Below are positions 33,701-45,648 of a stretch of 64,000 nt of DNA, piece by piece. Under the pieces are notes generated by a model. It made no database searches and had not been told where the DNA came from. It saw only the letters and a program-made list of their open reading frames with translations. The position numbers were made by a program, and so were the translations under genes. The stretch is from Pristionchus mayeri (Eukaryota; Nematoda; Chromadorea; Rhabditida; Neodiplogasteridae). Position 1 is the stretch's first letter. Every line of letters begins with the position of its first letter. The stretch is from positions 41,088,661 to 41,152,660 of the forward strand of contig BTRK01000002.1 in NCBI GenBank assembly GCA_036245805.1, read 5' to 3'.

Positions 33701-36700
33701 ATGTGGATCATTCTTGGGTCGGTGCTACTTGTGGCGGCCTTAGCGGGTGAAATCTATTACCAGGTACGAAGCTTTAGTGATGTGGCCTTATTCTCTGTGT
33801 ATTAGAGTTCAATTTTTCTGTAATTCTTCCATTCATGTTCTTACATTTGCCTATTGTATATTATCTAGCCAGTCTACCGATCAAGGACGAAAACAACGGG
33901 ATCCAGTGTTGGACAGAGATCAGCCCCAGTGCCGCCCTTGGATATTTCGTGTTCCCTCTTGTCTTATTCCGTTCAAATGTTGAAATATACACTCAGCAAT
34001 TCGTTACGTACGGTCCACTGAACTCGGACCGGTATCTCTTCGAGCAACCTCTCCCATTCGAGGTACCTTCCATTCCGGTATACCGAGCAATGGTCTGACT
34101 CTCTTCAGTTTGCACGCTCTCTCGTCTTGCTGACCTGCGAGAGAGCGTGCAAACTGAAGAGAGTCAGACGATTCCTCGAGAAATGGTCTACCCGTCAATG
34201 CAACTTTAGAATTAATTTTACTGTGAAAGTATAGTTGTTTTTTTTAATGATAGATGACACTTCTGATGAGGGTCTCGTAGAAATGTCCGGGGTCCGATGC
34301 AAGATTCGAATTTGAGCGTAATGTATGTAATACAGATTTGTTATTGAAATCTTGATCAGACACCTTCGTGGTCCGTAGAAAAGGTTCGCAGATATATGGA
34401 AGGCATATATCTACCCGAGCACGCTATCGACGAGTTCATTGTGAGGAATTTTTGATTAATTATCTTTATAACAGTGTCACTTTATCAAAGAAGTTATAAT
34501 TTTAGAAACGGCGTAGAATGTACAGTGCACAATATTATCTGATTGCTTTGTGGCACAGTTACGATATCGTATCTCATGTTACTCGTATCCTAAGTATTCA
34601 TGGAATTTTTATTTGTGCCAAAAAAGCTTGATAACCTATTATGCTTATCAGAGGTCTTCTGAGAGATCGCAGGTGCCCATTTACAAACTGTTCAACGTGG
34701 TTTAATCTGAATGCCCTTTTGGTATTTGATGTACCTGAGGCCTAGTAATTTTCATTTAAGTCGGTGGAGCCGTAAAATTTAAGTCGGTGGAGCCAAAAAT
34801 GCCTAAAATCCGGCTATGGCAATTTCGAAAATTCAAAAAATCATATGTCCCATCAAAGTTGCGTAAAAATGTCGTTCAAAAAAGAAAAATAACCGCCTCG
34901 TGGAGTAGAATAATTTCGATGTTGACGATAAATCTGTAGAGAAACGATGAAATGTCGAAAATCTACAAAATTTGTTTTCAGTGGTTGGAAAAATGCATAA
35001 AAATGCATTTCCTGAAAAAAATTATCTCTTTTACCTGTGAGATTATTTCAGATTCGTATTCTACGTCCTTAACTATCCTTGGGAAATTTTTTTGCAGAAA
35101 TCGCGAACGTGATTATTTTGATTTTTTGATGTTTACATGGCGGATCGCGTTTTTTGAGGAATCTCTATTATATTGTTGATTGTAAATACTGTTTACTGCC
35201 TCCAATTGCCTTCAAATTCCGCACAGAAGTCATACTGAAGCATATAAAGGTGTCAGCATTCAAAATTTGCAAAATAGCAAAAATTTTGAAATTTCGATTT
35301 TTTCGACCATTTTGACAGATCCGGATTTTAGGCATTTTTGAATTTACGGCTCCACCGACTTAAATGAAAATTAAAGTCTAGGCCTCAGGTACATCAAATA
35401 CCAAAAGGGCATTCAGATTGAAGCACTTTGAACAGTTTGTAAATGTGGGGTCTCGATTTCCTGCAATCTCTCAGAAGACCTCTGTTATACAATTCATGCG
35501 ATTATTATCATTAACTTATTGCAAAGAGACTGAAAATAATTACAGGCTAACAAATTGTACTTACCACTCACGAATGATAATGAGGTCATCGCTTTCGAGT
35601 GGTATCTCAAATATGCTCCAGGATGGGTGAATGCTTCTTTTCGTTAATTTGCAGTGTTATATCGTAAATTCACTAATATTTAAACTCAATATTGCTTTCC
35701 AAAACCAGATGCGGCCCGAAATGTTCGATAAAGCACAACGCTCTCATCTCAAAACCATCGGTCTCTCCGACAAGGCTATTGACGACTACTTTGTAATTCT
35801 CATCCCTTCCCATCATTTTCATAATCAATTAACACATCATTTTCCTTAATTGTTTTGCAGGCTGGTAGATTTAACCGCGGAATAATTCGCTTTGGAGTAA
35901 CAACTGAGGAAAAGGCTGCTGCTATTCGCGAGTGGTACACCAAGTTGGGCGATGAAAAGGTTATTGTTTATCTTTCTGAGATTCGGCCAAATATTCTACA
36001 GATCAATTATTTGTTAAATTCAACAAACGAAACTATTATGTTAACTTTTGAAGCGAAGTTCCAGTTTGGTTTGAATAGGCGATAAGCGATGTGTCGTCGA
36101 CTGCGTCGACGATCGATCCGATCGACGTGACCACCGCAGCACCAGTGATCATCGATCACGATGAGGTGATTATCGCTCGGTTATCGCAAAATTATTTTAT
36201 TTTTCAAAAAGTCTAGATACTGTATCCAATCGATTGTACAGTACCTCCGTATACCGTATACCGTTACCGTAACCTACCGTAAATAGGCGATGCACGATAC
36301 ATCATCGACTGCATCGACGATCGATCCGATCAACGGGACCAACTCAGCACCAATGGGGGTCGATAGCGAAGAGGTGATTAGTGATCGGCACTAGAGTTCG
36401 AGAAATGAAACCACGGTCGCTTCATTCTACACACTCTCGCGCCATTCGACCGATCGAGAGAGTGTCTAAAATGAAGAGACGGTGACCCGAATTACGAACT
36501 CTAATCGGCACTGTGGATCAGCCATATCATTATTGATCAATGTGACCAGGAGGTACTTGAATTTGTTTTTTTTAATTAGCTCTTTCAGAAATTCTTGATT
36601 TGAAAAAATATTGATTTTTTTTCATTCGAGGTGCTCAATGAGGTCACTTCCATCTTCCGGAACGCCTTCCAAGCAACGGAAGCCATGCAGTTCCTCTCGG

Positions 36701-36905
36701 CTGATGGACCCATGACCGTTGATAAAATGGAGCTAATGAGAAGTGAGAGTTCCCTTTCTCTTTCTTTTCAACAAATAAGTGAATTCCAGACGCATTATAC
36801 GCCCTCCCACAGTACGATCGTGAAATCATCCGGAAAGTGATTAGTGACGTGAACAACAAGGTGTACGGCAAACTGGGATTCGAATTCGGAGCTGAAGTGG
36901 TGTAA
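33701..36905 (+). CDS. Secreted modular helical protein A
   Basis: Unrecognised nematode-type family, paralogous to gene B. The signal peptide MWIILGSVLLVAALA (33701-33746) joins in phase to 33869-34062 (begins ASLPIKDENNGIQCW, ends FEQPLPFE). Module exons follow, each pair split by a phase-0 intron just after an ID(D/E)(Y/F) helix end: 34360-34440 (LPEHAIDEFI), 35546-35626 (WYLKYAPGW), 35709-35792 (LSDKAIDDYF), 35861-35959 (IREWYTKLGDEK). A Thr/Ala/Ser-rich linker exon is at 36079-36165, with a near copy at 36287-36373. The C-terminal exons 36630-36742 (FLSADGPMTVDKM) and 36790-36905 (ALPQYDREIIRKVI, ends GAEVV) close the protein. One intron carries an 837-bp inverted repeat, and others carry MITEs. 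Role unknown; a secreted or hypodermal/gut product is inferred only from the signal peptide. Confidence 0.8.
34085..34177. mobile_element. 93-bp palindromic MITE, third copy
   Basis: GAGCAATGGTCTGACTCTC arms, same length as the two copies in the ZP gene. Flanking octamers no longer match. It starts 22 bp into an intron of gene A. Confidence 0.75.
34650..35486. mobile_element. 837-bp element with about 175-bp inverted ends
   Basis: CAGAGGTCTTCTGAGAGATC at the left is mirrored at the right. The arms include ATTTGATGTACCTGAGGCCT and ATTTAAGTCGGTGGAGCC, the latter repeated once in the left arm. The interior is AT-rich without a gene. It lies in an intron of gene A. Confidence 0.75.
36079..36373 (+). 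repeat. Tandemly duplicated exon in gene A
   Basis: Two exon-sized units (36079-36165 and 36287-36373), both 87 bp and phase 0, encode SSTASTIDPI-containing linkers. A third partial unit (IIIDQCDQE) follows the MITE at about 36512-36551. Both full units have usable tag/gt borders, so they could be spliced in series or as alternatives. Confidence 0.65.
36392..36503. mobile_element. 112-bp hAT-like MITE, exact 8-bp target duplication
   Basis: The ends are TAGAGTTCG...CGAACTCTA. ATCGGCAC is duplicated exactly on both sides. It sits inside the triplicated linker-exon region of gene A. Confidence 0.9.
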
Positions 36906-37097
36906 TAAGTCTAACTCAGTGTCACAATACGATAAATGATTGAATGTCAGTGTAACAATACGATAAATGATTGACCCGACGTCCGTTAAGATGCTACGTA
37001 ATTGATGATAGTTAGTGGATATAAGCGAAGAATGCATTCATCGAATTATGTTGCGCATTCAAATAGAGCTTAAAATTTTAGCGAAAAGTTGAAATGA

Positions 37098-37175
37098 TTA
37101 TTCATTATGCGACATGTTCGCAGTAATTGCAACGTGCTCTGCTACATTCAAGGCTTCTTCTCGCATTTTGGTTAA
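37098..37175 (-). pseudogene. Relic terminal exon of an F/G/H-type gene
   Basis: Minus-strand LTKMREEALNVAEHVA...MSHNE and a stop align with the last exons of F (LAKMGEEVEKAAE), G (FAKMGEEASNAAE) and H (MAKMGQEVANAVE). It has a correct acceptor but no other exon remains nearby. It lies convergent with gene A, as F is with B. The rest of 36906-37980 shows only the gene A polyadenylation region near 37410. Confidence 0.55.
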
Positions 37176-37988
37176 CTGAAAAAGAATATGAGCAAAAGGA
37201 TATAATGTATATTTCTATATTTCTCAGCAATGTGGACGAACATTTTGTGAACCATACTGTTGTATCTGCCTTCTTGAAAATTTACATTATGTGAATATGT
37301 GTTGATTGGACTAGATAAGTCAAATATTTAGTTGACACTATCATACGTATGAATATTGCTGAGTGCAATATCATCATGATACTGATGAACACGCATGTCC
37401 AATTGTATTCAACAAATAAACTATTGAATTAAATGAATGTCGGTCTTTAAACGCATCTCTTTGCAATATATTAATGGACACCAGTAAACCGGCACACTTT
37501 CTTGATCATCAGCATTTTAAACGATCCCCATCAACAAATTATTCAGAACAGTTACTCTTGTGCGAACTACTCTGTGATTTTAATATGATCGATGTGGCAT
37601 TATAAGACCAATTTTATTGTTTTCATCGCTTGTTCCGACAAACAAGGGATCGCATTTAATTAGGAGAATCAGAGAAGCACCAAGTGGATGGCACTTGATT
37701 GATGCGATAGTCATGTCAGTCGGCCTCTGCAATGCGTTGAGCGGATAGAGCCACGCTGGGAGCGTAACGATCAATATGTGCGTATCTAAAAAAATCGTGC
37801 CTTGCATTCTATGTGGTTTTTTGCGTAATGCAAATTGCGCTGGTTCAACGAATCAGTCAGAAAAAAAATGAAAATAAGATTTTTTTGAAATCGATAATCG
37901 TCAAGCGTTGTCACTGACTTCTTGCCTCCTCCCGGGGAATTCTAAAAGGTGAATCGTCAGAAAAAAAGGAGGGGATAAGAATGCAGAC

Positions 37989-38097
37989 TAGATGGCAAAA
38001 CGGCACGCGCTCTCCTCGTTTTACACGCTCTCTCGCCGGTCAGACAGAGCGAGAGAGCGTGTGAAACGTGGAGAGCGCGCGCCGTTTTGCATCACTA
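37989..38097. mobile_element. 109-bp hAT-like MITE upstream of gene B
   Basis: TAGATGGCAAAACGGC...GCCGTTTTGCATCACTA, flanked by ATGCAGAC and ATCCAGAC (7 of 8). It ends 59 bp before the TATA box of gene B. Confidence 0.85.
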
Positions 38098-38156
38098 ATC
38101 CAGACAAAAGATGTCTGTTATGTCTCCATCCTCTCATTCTTCTTGAAAGATATCCG

Positions 38157-38164
38157 TATAAAAA
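38157..38164 (+). promoter_or_regulatory. TATA box of secreted gene B
   Basis: TATAAAAA lies 40 bp before the ATG at 38197. Confidence 0.65.
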
Positions 38165-38196
38165 AAGGAGGACATGAATCAACTCCATCAGTCGAT

Positions 38197-40795
38197 ATGC
38201 AGATTGTTCTTTCGGCGATTCTACTGGCGATTGCCTTTACCGCACCGATAAAATGCCAGGTACAGATTGTATACCCACTATATATCACATACTTATCGTT
38301 TCACAAATCTGTTGCTTGTATCTTCATCACAAACGTACTAAACGCCGTGGTTGTACGTAGTGATGCCAAAACGGCGCGCGCTCTCCTCGTTTCACACGCT
38401 CTCTCGCTCTGTCTGACCGGCGAGAGAGCGTGTGAAACGAGGAGAGCGCGCTCCGTTTTGCCATCACTAGTTGTACGTATTCCTGAACGCTTTCATTTGA
38501 GCGTCTTTTGTTGATAAATTCACGAATAAGTATAAAATTGGTCTAATTTAGGATAAAGCCTACAAAAACATTGGGGTTAATCAGCTCATAAGCAGGAGGT
38601 CGTAACCACAGAAGCAGCCACTACTCCTCCCCCTTTCGAGGTACAATCCCCTTGCAATATATCAAAGTATGTTTCTTCTGATCCTGTAGCAGCTGTTAGT
38701 CTACTTTATTAAGCACTTGCAATAATGCCATTAAGTAAAGGTAAGTTTAGGGTGATCAATCAATCGATGATGGTACAGTGATGGTCAAAGAAGCTCCTAC
38801 TAACAATACCGAGCCCCTCGCGGAAGAGGGAAACGACGTTACGACCAATAATGAACCGTTGGCGAGTGGTTTGATGATTTTGTCCCAAACAATTGTGCAA
38901 TTTTAAGTTGTATTCTGGTACAAAGTTCGCATAAATAAACAAAACGAGACAAATTGATGTGGACAGTTTGATATTGTAATCTGAAAAATGTGTTCAGGCA
39001 CCTTCACATTCTGTAGACAATCTTCGCGAATTGATGGCATCCAGTGGAATCCCCGAGCGAGCAATTGAGGAATACATTGTGAGCCATTTCGAAATAGAAA
39101 TTCAGTAAAATTAACTATTTTTTTAAAAATTATTTCCATCCGAAGTTCGCGGGATATGTATTTGCATTCTGAAATTAATTTCAGGCTAACGAATACTATC
39201 GACCGCTGACGAATGAGAATGAGGGCCCCGGTCTCATGTGGTATCTCAAGTATGCCCGGAACACGGTGATTCATGTGTAACTATTTTTATTAAAAAATGT
39301 TTAAAAAACAGTTCTGATTAACACATTAAATTCATCAGTTGTCCCCCGAACAGACCGAGAAAGCAGTCCGCCATCACCTCAGCTCAGAGGGTCTCTCCGA
39401 TCAGGCTGTTGATGAGTACATTGTATGCTATTTGGCCTTTTCTTAGATTTAAGTAAACAATTAAGGCTGGTGAATTCCATCTCGGAATAGATACCGCGGG
39501 GATGGAATTGGCTCGCCGCGAGTGGGCCAGAAAGTGGTTTGCTGAAAAGGTTATAATGTTTGATATAATGTTTAGGAGCATACGATACATTGCCTCAGAA
39601 TGCCATGACTTCATTAGTTCATTTTTTTCAAATTAGGCAAATGACACTCCATCAACAACTGTCGCTCCGATTGAAGCAAGTACACCAGTGGCCATTGATA
39701 GAGATGAGGTGACAATCCGTAATAAATATATAGACAATTATATTACCTTACGTTCATGATTTTCATAATTTTCACAGATCCGCAGCTCCCTCTCGAAAAT
39801 CGGCTACTCTGCTGAAGCGATCGAGGATTACTTTGTGAGCTCTCAATTTCGAAATTGGATTTCAATGGACGTTGCTGTGCTTGAATTGAACTGAAAAATA
39901 TTTTTGACCGGGTGATCCGACTAGCTAATTCTTTCCCTGAAGAACATGCATCATATGATACAACAATATATGTATCATATATGGTTTCGAGCTGTTGCGA
40001 GGCCTGGCCACGAACTGTTGAATCTATCGCAAACGGTCTCATATGCAGGCGCTTGGTCTACCTCAGCACCTTCCTTCTAACGAGTACGCTCGACTAATCA
40101 ACAACTATTGGGCGCTCAAGTGGCAGCACACTGTGGTATACTTTTAGATTATATACAAATCAATATTTTAAGAATCGTTCTGTTGATTTGTGTTAACGAC
40201 ATTATTTTCAGGCCGAAACCGCTCACGCTAGAGGGCAGGAGGTATCGTTACATATCAAATTTATTTGAATTAGACACAGGGAGGTGCAAAAAACTCTTTG
40301 AAATAGAGTAGAACCAAACTTATTCCAGGTTCTAAATGAGGTATCGTCCATCTTCCGCAATGGCTACCAAGCAACTGAAGCGCTGAAGATGCTCTCAGCT
40401 GATGGGCCCATGACCATTGAGAAACTTCTGCTTCTGAAACGCGAGTTTTCCATCTCTTTCGTTCTCTTTCTCTTCCGTTTAACATATTTTTAGTGAATTT
40501 TTTTAGTGAAAAATTCATGAAGCGTGTGATCATCTGGCTTTACATGAATATGTGCAGTATTTTTGCAACATTTTTTGTAACATTGTTATACGTAGAAGTA
40601 CTGGATGGGGAAGCCTGACGTTTTCTGCCATCCTTACTAGGTCCTAATCCATTAAATGTTATGAGTAATACATTTACAGCCGCATTCGAAGCCCTCCCGC
40701 AGTACGACCGTGACATCTTCAGGAGAGTGATGAACTACGTAAACAACAAGGTGTACAGCAAACTTGGATTCGAGTTCGGAGCTGAAGTGGTGTAA
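38197..40795 (+). CDS. Secreted modular helical protein B
   Basis: Paralog of gene A. The signal peptide is MQIVLSAILLAIAFTAPIKC. After an exon ending TTPPPFE, three repeats of the split module follow: PERAIEEYI (39.05 kb) / MWYLKYARNT (39.2 kb); LSDQAVDEYI (39.4 kb) / REWARKWFAEK (39.5 kb); YSAEAIEDYF (39.8 kb) / NNYWALKWQHTV (40.1 kb). The exon ANDTPSTTVAPIEASTP (39.65 kb) corresponds to the duplicated linker of A. The C-terminal exons carry MLSADGPMTIEKLLLLK (40.4 kb) and ALPQYDRDIFRRVMNYV (40.7 kb), ending GAEVV as in A. Each module is encoded by a phase-0 exon pair, so repeat number can change by exon duplication. Function unknown. Confidence 0.8.
38358..38469. mobile_element. 112-bp hAT-like MITE with exact 8-bp target duplication
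   Basis: TAGTGATG...CATCACTA ends, with GTTGTACG duplicated exactly on both sides. It lies in the first intron of gene B and shares its arms with the copy at 37989. Confidence 0.9.
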
Positions 40796-40989
40796 TATGT
40801 CTAATCCAGTATAAATGTCATGATAAATGATTGCATATGAACATGGGCGAATACACAAATTGAACATAATTGTTTGGATGCATACTTAATGAAGTTCATT
40901 GACATTTGATGTTATGTGCGTTCTCAATTCCGCTCTTTGTTCTCTAAAAAAATCTTTATTTTTTAAGTAGTTATTTTTTACTTCCTTCG

Positions 40990-42041
40990 TTAGTCGCGTT
41001 TTGCATAATTCGCACTGCGCTCAGCTGCCTTCTCGACCTCCTCGCCCATCTTGGCCAACTGAGAATAATGATGATGGTTAAAACGATAAAATGTAGATTT
41101 ATGTTCGACCGTAATTCACCACTTATTCAAAAACCAGGTTATGCCAACTTCACCCAATCAAAATAGTAATCAACGAGCACTCACATCCTCAGCTAATTTA
41201 TTCAGACCGGTTTCCAATCCAGTCTCCGAATCTCCTTGTTGCTCAAACTGGGAATTATCTTTAATAAATATATTGATTCAGATTGAAAATACACATACGG
41301 AAGTAATGGAATTCAAGAAAAACTCGGTTCAAATAAAATACTCGCCTCAGTCAATTTCTGTAGCACTTCATTCAGTTCGGTGTCTCTCTTTACTCTCCGG
41401 GAAGAAGTCATCCCACTATGTCGTTGCTTTTGCAGACGCACGATTTTGTTGGCAGCGTCCTTAATTAATTGAATATTTATTGAATATGTACATTGAATAT
41501 ATCATATTTTCGTACGATGAATACATCAGCGTTCAATTAAATCAAGGGAGCTCCTCAAGGTTGTCTCACCATGGAGGGGTTCCACTTGAGGTACCATTGC
41601 CACAACAGATCTCTCTTTTCGCCAGGTCGAACGTAGATCTCGTTGAAACCACCGGCCTTAGCTTTTCCATAACGTGTGATTGTACTACTTGTGAAATGCC
41701 TCAGTGTAGTTGGATTAATTATATGAAAATAATCACTATTTGACGAAAATAATCCACGCTTGACTCACGAAAAATTCCTCAACAGCCTCTTCCGGGAGTC
41801 CATCTTTTCTGATGATGTCCGCAATCTAAAATGAATTATTTGTGGACTAACTGGCCATACTGCCTCGAATCAAAAAGCATTGATACTCACCTTTTCATCG
41901 AATTCCGCACCAGAGATTACCACGGATGAGTCATGCTGAGGGGCATTGTTTCACTTACCGGGATACACAAAAATGGTTTACCTTCTTCACAAAGCTAGCA
42001 GCCGCAACTGTGGGTAGGATTGGTCCCAGGAAAAATCTCAT
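40990..42041 (-). CDS. Small secreted single-module protein F
   Basis: Signal peptide MRFFLGPILPTVAAASFVKK, then HDSSVVISGAEFDEK, the module helix DGLPEEAVEEFF (41.8 kb) and LLWQWYLKWNPSM (41.6 kb), a basic exon (KDAANKIVRLQKQRHSG, 41.4 kb), LNKLAEDxx (41.2 kb) and the terminal exon LAKMGEEVEKAAERSA (41.0 kb). About 175 residues. It shares the DEFF-intron-WYLKW module with A and B but has a different basic and helical C-terminus. It is convergent with gene B (194 bp apart) and divergent from E. A TATA box at about 42074-42078 lies some 33 bp before the ATG. Confidence 0.78.
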
Positions 42042-43344
42042 GTTGAGTGATGAGAATGAGGAAGACACGCGCATTATAAAGAAAGGCTGATTCATAATCA
42101 GTATTGTTGCTCTGTCGAAAGAAGGCATCGTACAGTGCGAAAAGTGTCTAGGCGAGCGTAAACTGGGGAGAGTCAGTGATCGTACAGTGATTGTATGGTG
42201 CCTGTAGCAGCATATTCGCTAGTCGCATTTGATTTTACTCTCATCATTCCTATCACTTTGCAATGGCTCTATACTTAGGTACCACGAGGGGTATAGCCGA
42301 AATGAAGCCATGCCACCCAAACTGTGCTCAATATAACCGCTGAGGTCCTAGCATGATCATACGTTTGTCGATATTTCATCTCTGAATAGCACTAGAGCTC
42401 AAAACGTGATTGAAAAGGCATCAACAGAGAGTGGGGGAAAAGCGAGATGACGAAGAAGGGGCGGAGTCAATTCCGATCCCTTCCCAGTCAAATCGCAAAA
42501 AAAATGGGCAGGGCTTCGCCCTTTCCCGGCTTCGCCTCACCCCTGCGAGGGGAGACGGGAAGGAACCACACTCTCGCTCTTTCGTGAGTGGGCGCTCTCT
42601 ACACGCGCCGGGGAGGAGACGAGCGAGAGGAGAGGGAGGAGATTGAGAGAAGGAGACGGTGATCTTTTAGCACAGGTACCGACTAGTTTACTTCGAATCA
42701 TATTTTTCGATTTCCTTTGGCCAACTTCTTTGAATGGTTGATGGCTATCATGTTTTCACTATTCAAACTGTGTCTCATAATTTCACTGCGCACGCATAGC
42801 AAAAATCTAGGAAAAACAATGGATCTCGTTATAAAGTTCGAATTTTCAACACTACAACTGCAAAACCTGTTTTTTGAATAGTGCCCGATCGAAATTGCGT
42901 GTAAAGAGCTTTCGAATTCTTTTTTGGTCGAGTCATTTGGTTAAGGATGAAGCTGTGATTGCTCTGTATTTCTTTCGAGGGGGCATCGTGTCAGAGGCAA
43001 ATGGGCGGAGCTTGAGGTCCCTATATATACTATAAATATACTCTATACTACTCTATACTCTATAATATTAACTATTAAAACAAATCATGAAGCACATTTC
43101 GACCAACGGATCACATGGGAAAATGGGAGTATACCGATAAAAGTGGGGGTGGAAGACGAAATGAAAAAGAGAAACCCAAATGACCAACAAGCACTGACCC
43201 CAGCACGAAAGCTGTTGTGAATAAGTTGCTCATGAATCATATTGGCGTGCTCATATTTTGACGTTGAGCTCAGCTGATCAAACAGTAAACGAAAGTCCAT
43301 ATAAGCCGACTGCCGCTGCATTGATCGTTCGTAGTATTCTCACA
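42042..43344. other. Divergent intergenic region between F and E
   Basis: Both ends are similar to the H-E' spacer at 63298-63783. The middle (about 42200-43080) has no counterpart there and looks inserted; it includes a GC-rich stretch at 42410-42650 without a supported gene. TATA-like ATATAAG at 43309 serves E. Confidence 0.55.
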
Positions 43345-44157
43345 ATGCACCCGCTTCTAGTTGTTGTCACAGTTGTTGCCGTAGCTGGGTGCGATATAGG
43401 CATTTACAATTTCTGCAGAGATACACTACAGGTGCTGACCATTTCGAGTATTTTCTGACAGTTATGCGATTGCAATGTATCGCAGTAGTGTTAGTATGGT
43501 ACTCTCAGATACTAATAAATAACTTTTGCAAGTTACGTTTGCCTCTCCAGGTGGTACGAAACAACAAGATTTATGACGAGTTGGAAGCTGGCGTGCCCCT
43601 AATTTTGGGAGTTCCCGGGTCTATCCCATCGAATGGATGGACGTTCAAGGTTCGTTTGATTTCTTATGCCAAAACTTGCGCGCCGTTTAATGTTTAGAAT
43701 TGGATAGATAATGCTCGAAATTTTACTAGACAAAACATTGTGCATCAAATTTTGTTAAGAATATGCAAATTGTTTGTATTCAAGAGAGGACTGGATGGAA
43801 AAACTGAGGCGAGATTTATCAAGGAAGCAAACGGTAACACGACTTTCGAAATTAGCATCTATCAGGGATTCGATGTGAGTATGTTGATCAGGTACGAAAT
43901 ATTGATTGATTTGCAAGTCAGGACGGATGATAATCATTGCTAAAATGTTTAGAGAGGCGGATTTTTTGGGCAAGAGACATGCCATTGAATGCCTTGAACC
44001 CAACTTTTCGGGACAAACGAACGGATGCCAGTTACAAGCAAGGTTAGTTATGCACATTTCACATTTAAATTTGGATGCGAATGGGCAGGAATTTTTATTC
44101 TAAAAACATGATTGTATTTGCAGAAATTTGAGTCTCGTAAGACGGACTTTGAAGTAA
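43345..44157 (+). CDS. Small secreted protein E
   Basis: Unrecognised. Exon 1 (43345-43431) gives a signal peptide MHPLLVVVTVVAVAGC. Then come 43551-43649 (LILGVPGSIPSNGWTFK), 43785-43874 (FEISIYQGFD), about 43957-44040 (with two cysteines, IECLEPN and NGCQLQ) and a terminal exon ending 44157. About 110-120 residues. The beta-rich look (GxP...NxWTFK) is mildly galectin-like, but this is not established. Divergent from F. Confidence 0.65.
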
Positions 44158-44374
44158 TGTTCTGTAAGTAGTATGATTATTGTATCAAGATTGGTGCTGT
44201 ACACACTATTTTCAAATATCCTTCCCGAGACTTAAGCTGAGCTGGAATAATGGTATTTAGCATGCAATTACATGTAAAGTGTGGGATAAATGTTTTCGTA
44301 AGACCTCCTTAATGTGTGGAATTCAATATTTGGAGTGAACGTGAAGTATGTTGTTCTGTGTGTTCTCTATGGAT

Positions 44375-44486
44375 TATAGTTCGAGAAATGAAACCACGGT
44401 ATCTTCATTCTGCACACTCTCTCGCGCTTCCACCGGTCGAGAGAGTGTGTAAAATGAAGAGACGCTGTCCTGAATTACGAACTCTA
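44375..44486. mobile_element. 112-bp hAT-like MITE with exact 8-bp target duplication
   Basis: TATAGTTCG...CGAACTCTA, CTATGGAT duplicated exactly. It lies between the convergent genes E and G. Nearly the same sequence as the copy at 36392. Confidence 0.9.
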
Positions 44487-44546
44487 CTATGGATCCTTCC
44501 ATTTTTTTAACGAAAATCTTTATTTGGATGATGTGAAATAATCACT

Positions 44547-45648
44547 TCAATCTTCGGGATTCTCATCGGCACTCTTCTCTGCAGCGTTCGATGCCTCCTC
44601 TCCCATTTTGGCGAACTGAGATAAAGAGATTAACAGGGTGCATCAACACCCCAAAGGGTCAATGACGAAATACTAATGTTACGCAAGTGATGGCATTGTG
44701 AAATGGTTTTCATCCGCGCTTACATAAGGCTCACCTCCTCAGCCAATTTGTTCAGCGATTCTTGCAATTCAGGATCCATTTTCTCCTTCTCGGTAGTCTC
44801 GTCTCCGGGTCTTGGCAACTGGAAATTATACACTACATGTACCACTTGGTTTATGTTTTTTGTTGTCTTATCTGGATGAACGTTGATTTTTATTAAATCT
44901 CAGTATCAGCAGTAATATTCCTTCGCAGGTGGTTTAAAACATATTTTTCTCACTTCCTTAATTATTTTCTTCAGCTCTTCCTTCAAATCGGTGTCTCTCT
45001 TTCCCTTCCCTGGTTTCGGAATCTGCTGAGTTATTTTCTCAATGAACAGCGTGATAATGGCATCGACGGCTCCCTGAAATTTTCAAATCAGCGCATAATG
45101 TTTGCAACGTTTCTTTCCTCAATGAGATATTAATCTTTCTAACAAATACCAATGACACTAACTTTCGCGGGGTCCATTTGAGATACCACTCCAGCAATGG
45201 CATCCGATTTTTATTTGTTATCACACGGATGTCATTGAAACCACCGTCCTGATTGTATACTTTAAAACGGTATGTTTGCGCTTCTTTCTGGATATGGTTG
45301 ACAACTCGAGTCATCATATTTTGACATACTCTCTCGAGAGGAGACCGTGGTATCGTTTTTCGAACAATATTCGTGAAACTTTAGTGAACTCACGAAGAAT
45401 TCATTCACGCCCTCTTCGGATACGTCATTCTTTCTGAGAGAGTCGGCGATATGTAAAATTGATGGCTAGAACGTGTTTAGACCCACAGGCCGGTTGAAAT
45501 GCAATTTATATAAATGTCACTTTAACATTGAACTCGTCGATAGAGCATCGTTTTGAAAGTTCTCAAAATTTTGATTGTTTTCTGATATTAGAAGGAACAT
45601 TGTTGATAGGGCCACCACGAGTAGAATCGATCCAAGGGGAAGTTTCAT
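44547..45648 (-). CDS. Small secreted single-module protein G
   Basis: Paralog of F and H. Signal peptide MKLPLGSILLVVALSTMFLL; module exon ends DVSEEGVNEFF (45.4 kb), then LLEWYLKWTPRK (45.2 kb), basic/helical exons (44.75-45.07 kb) and the terminal FAKMGEEASNAAEKSA ending NPED. The junction after exon 1 is uncertain because the signal exon reads through to a stop. TATA-like CTATAAGAG on the minus strand lies about 35 bp upstream of the ATG. Confidence 0.68.

Noticed and set aside
42410..42646. GC-rich 78-codon open frame
   Set aside because: Low-complexity Arg/Gly/Glu composition and no splice context. It lies in the stretch absent from the duplicated H-E' spacer, so it is probably inserted non-coding DNA.
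33701..45648. SXP/RAL-2 (Ani s 5-like) family assignment for genes A, B, F, G, H
   Set aside because: Helix-rich secreted nematode proteins suggested it, but I could not match the family's core pattern with confidence, so the genes are left unassigned.
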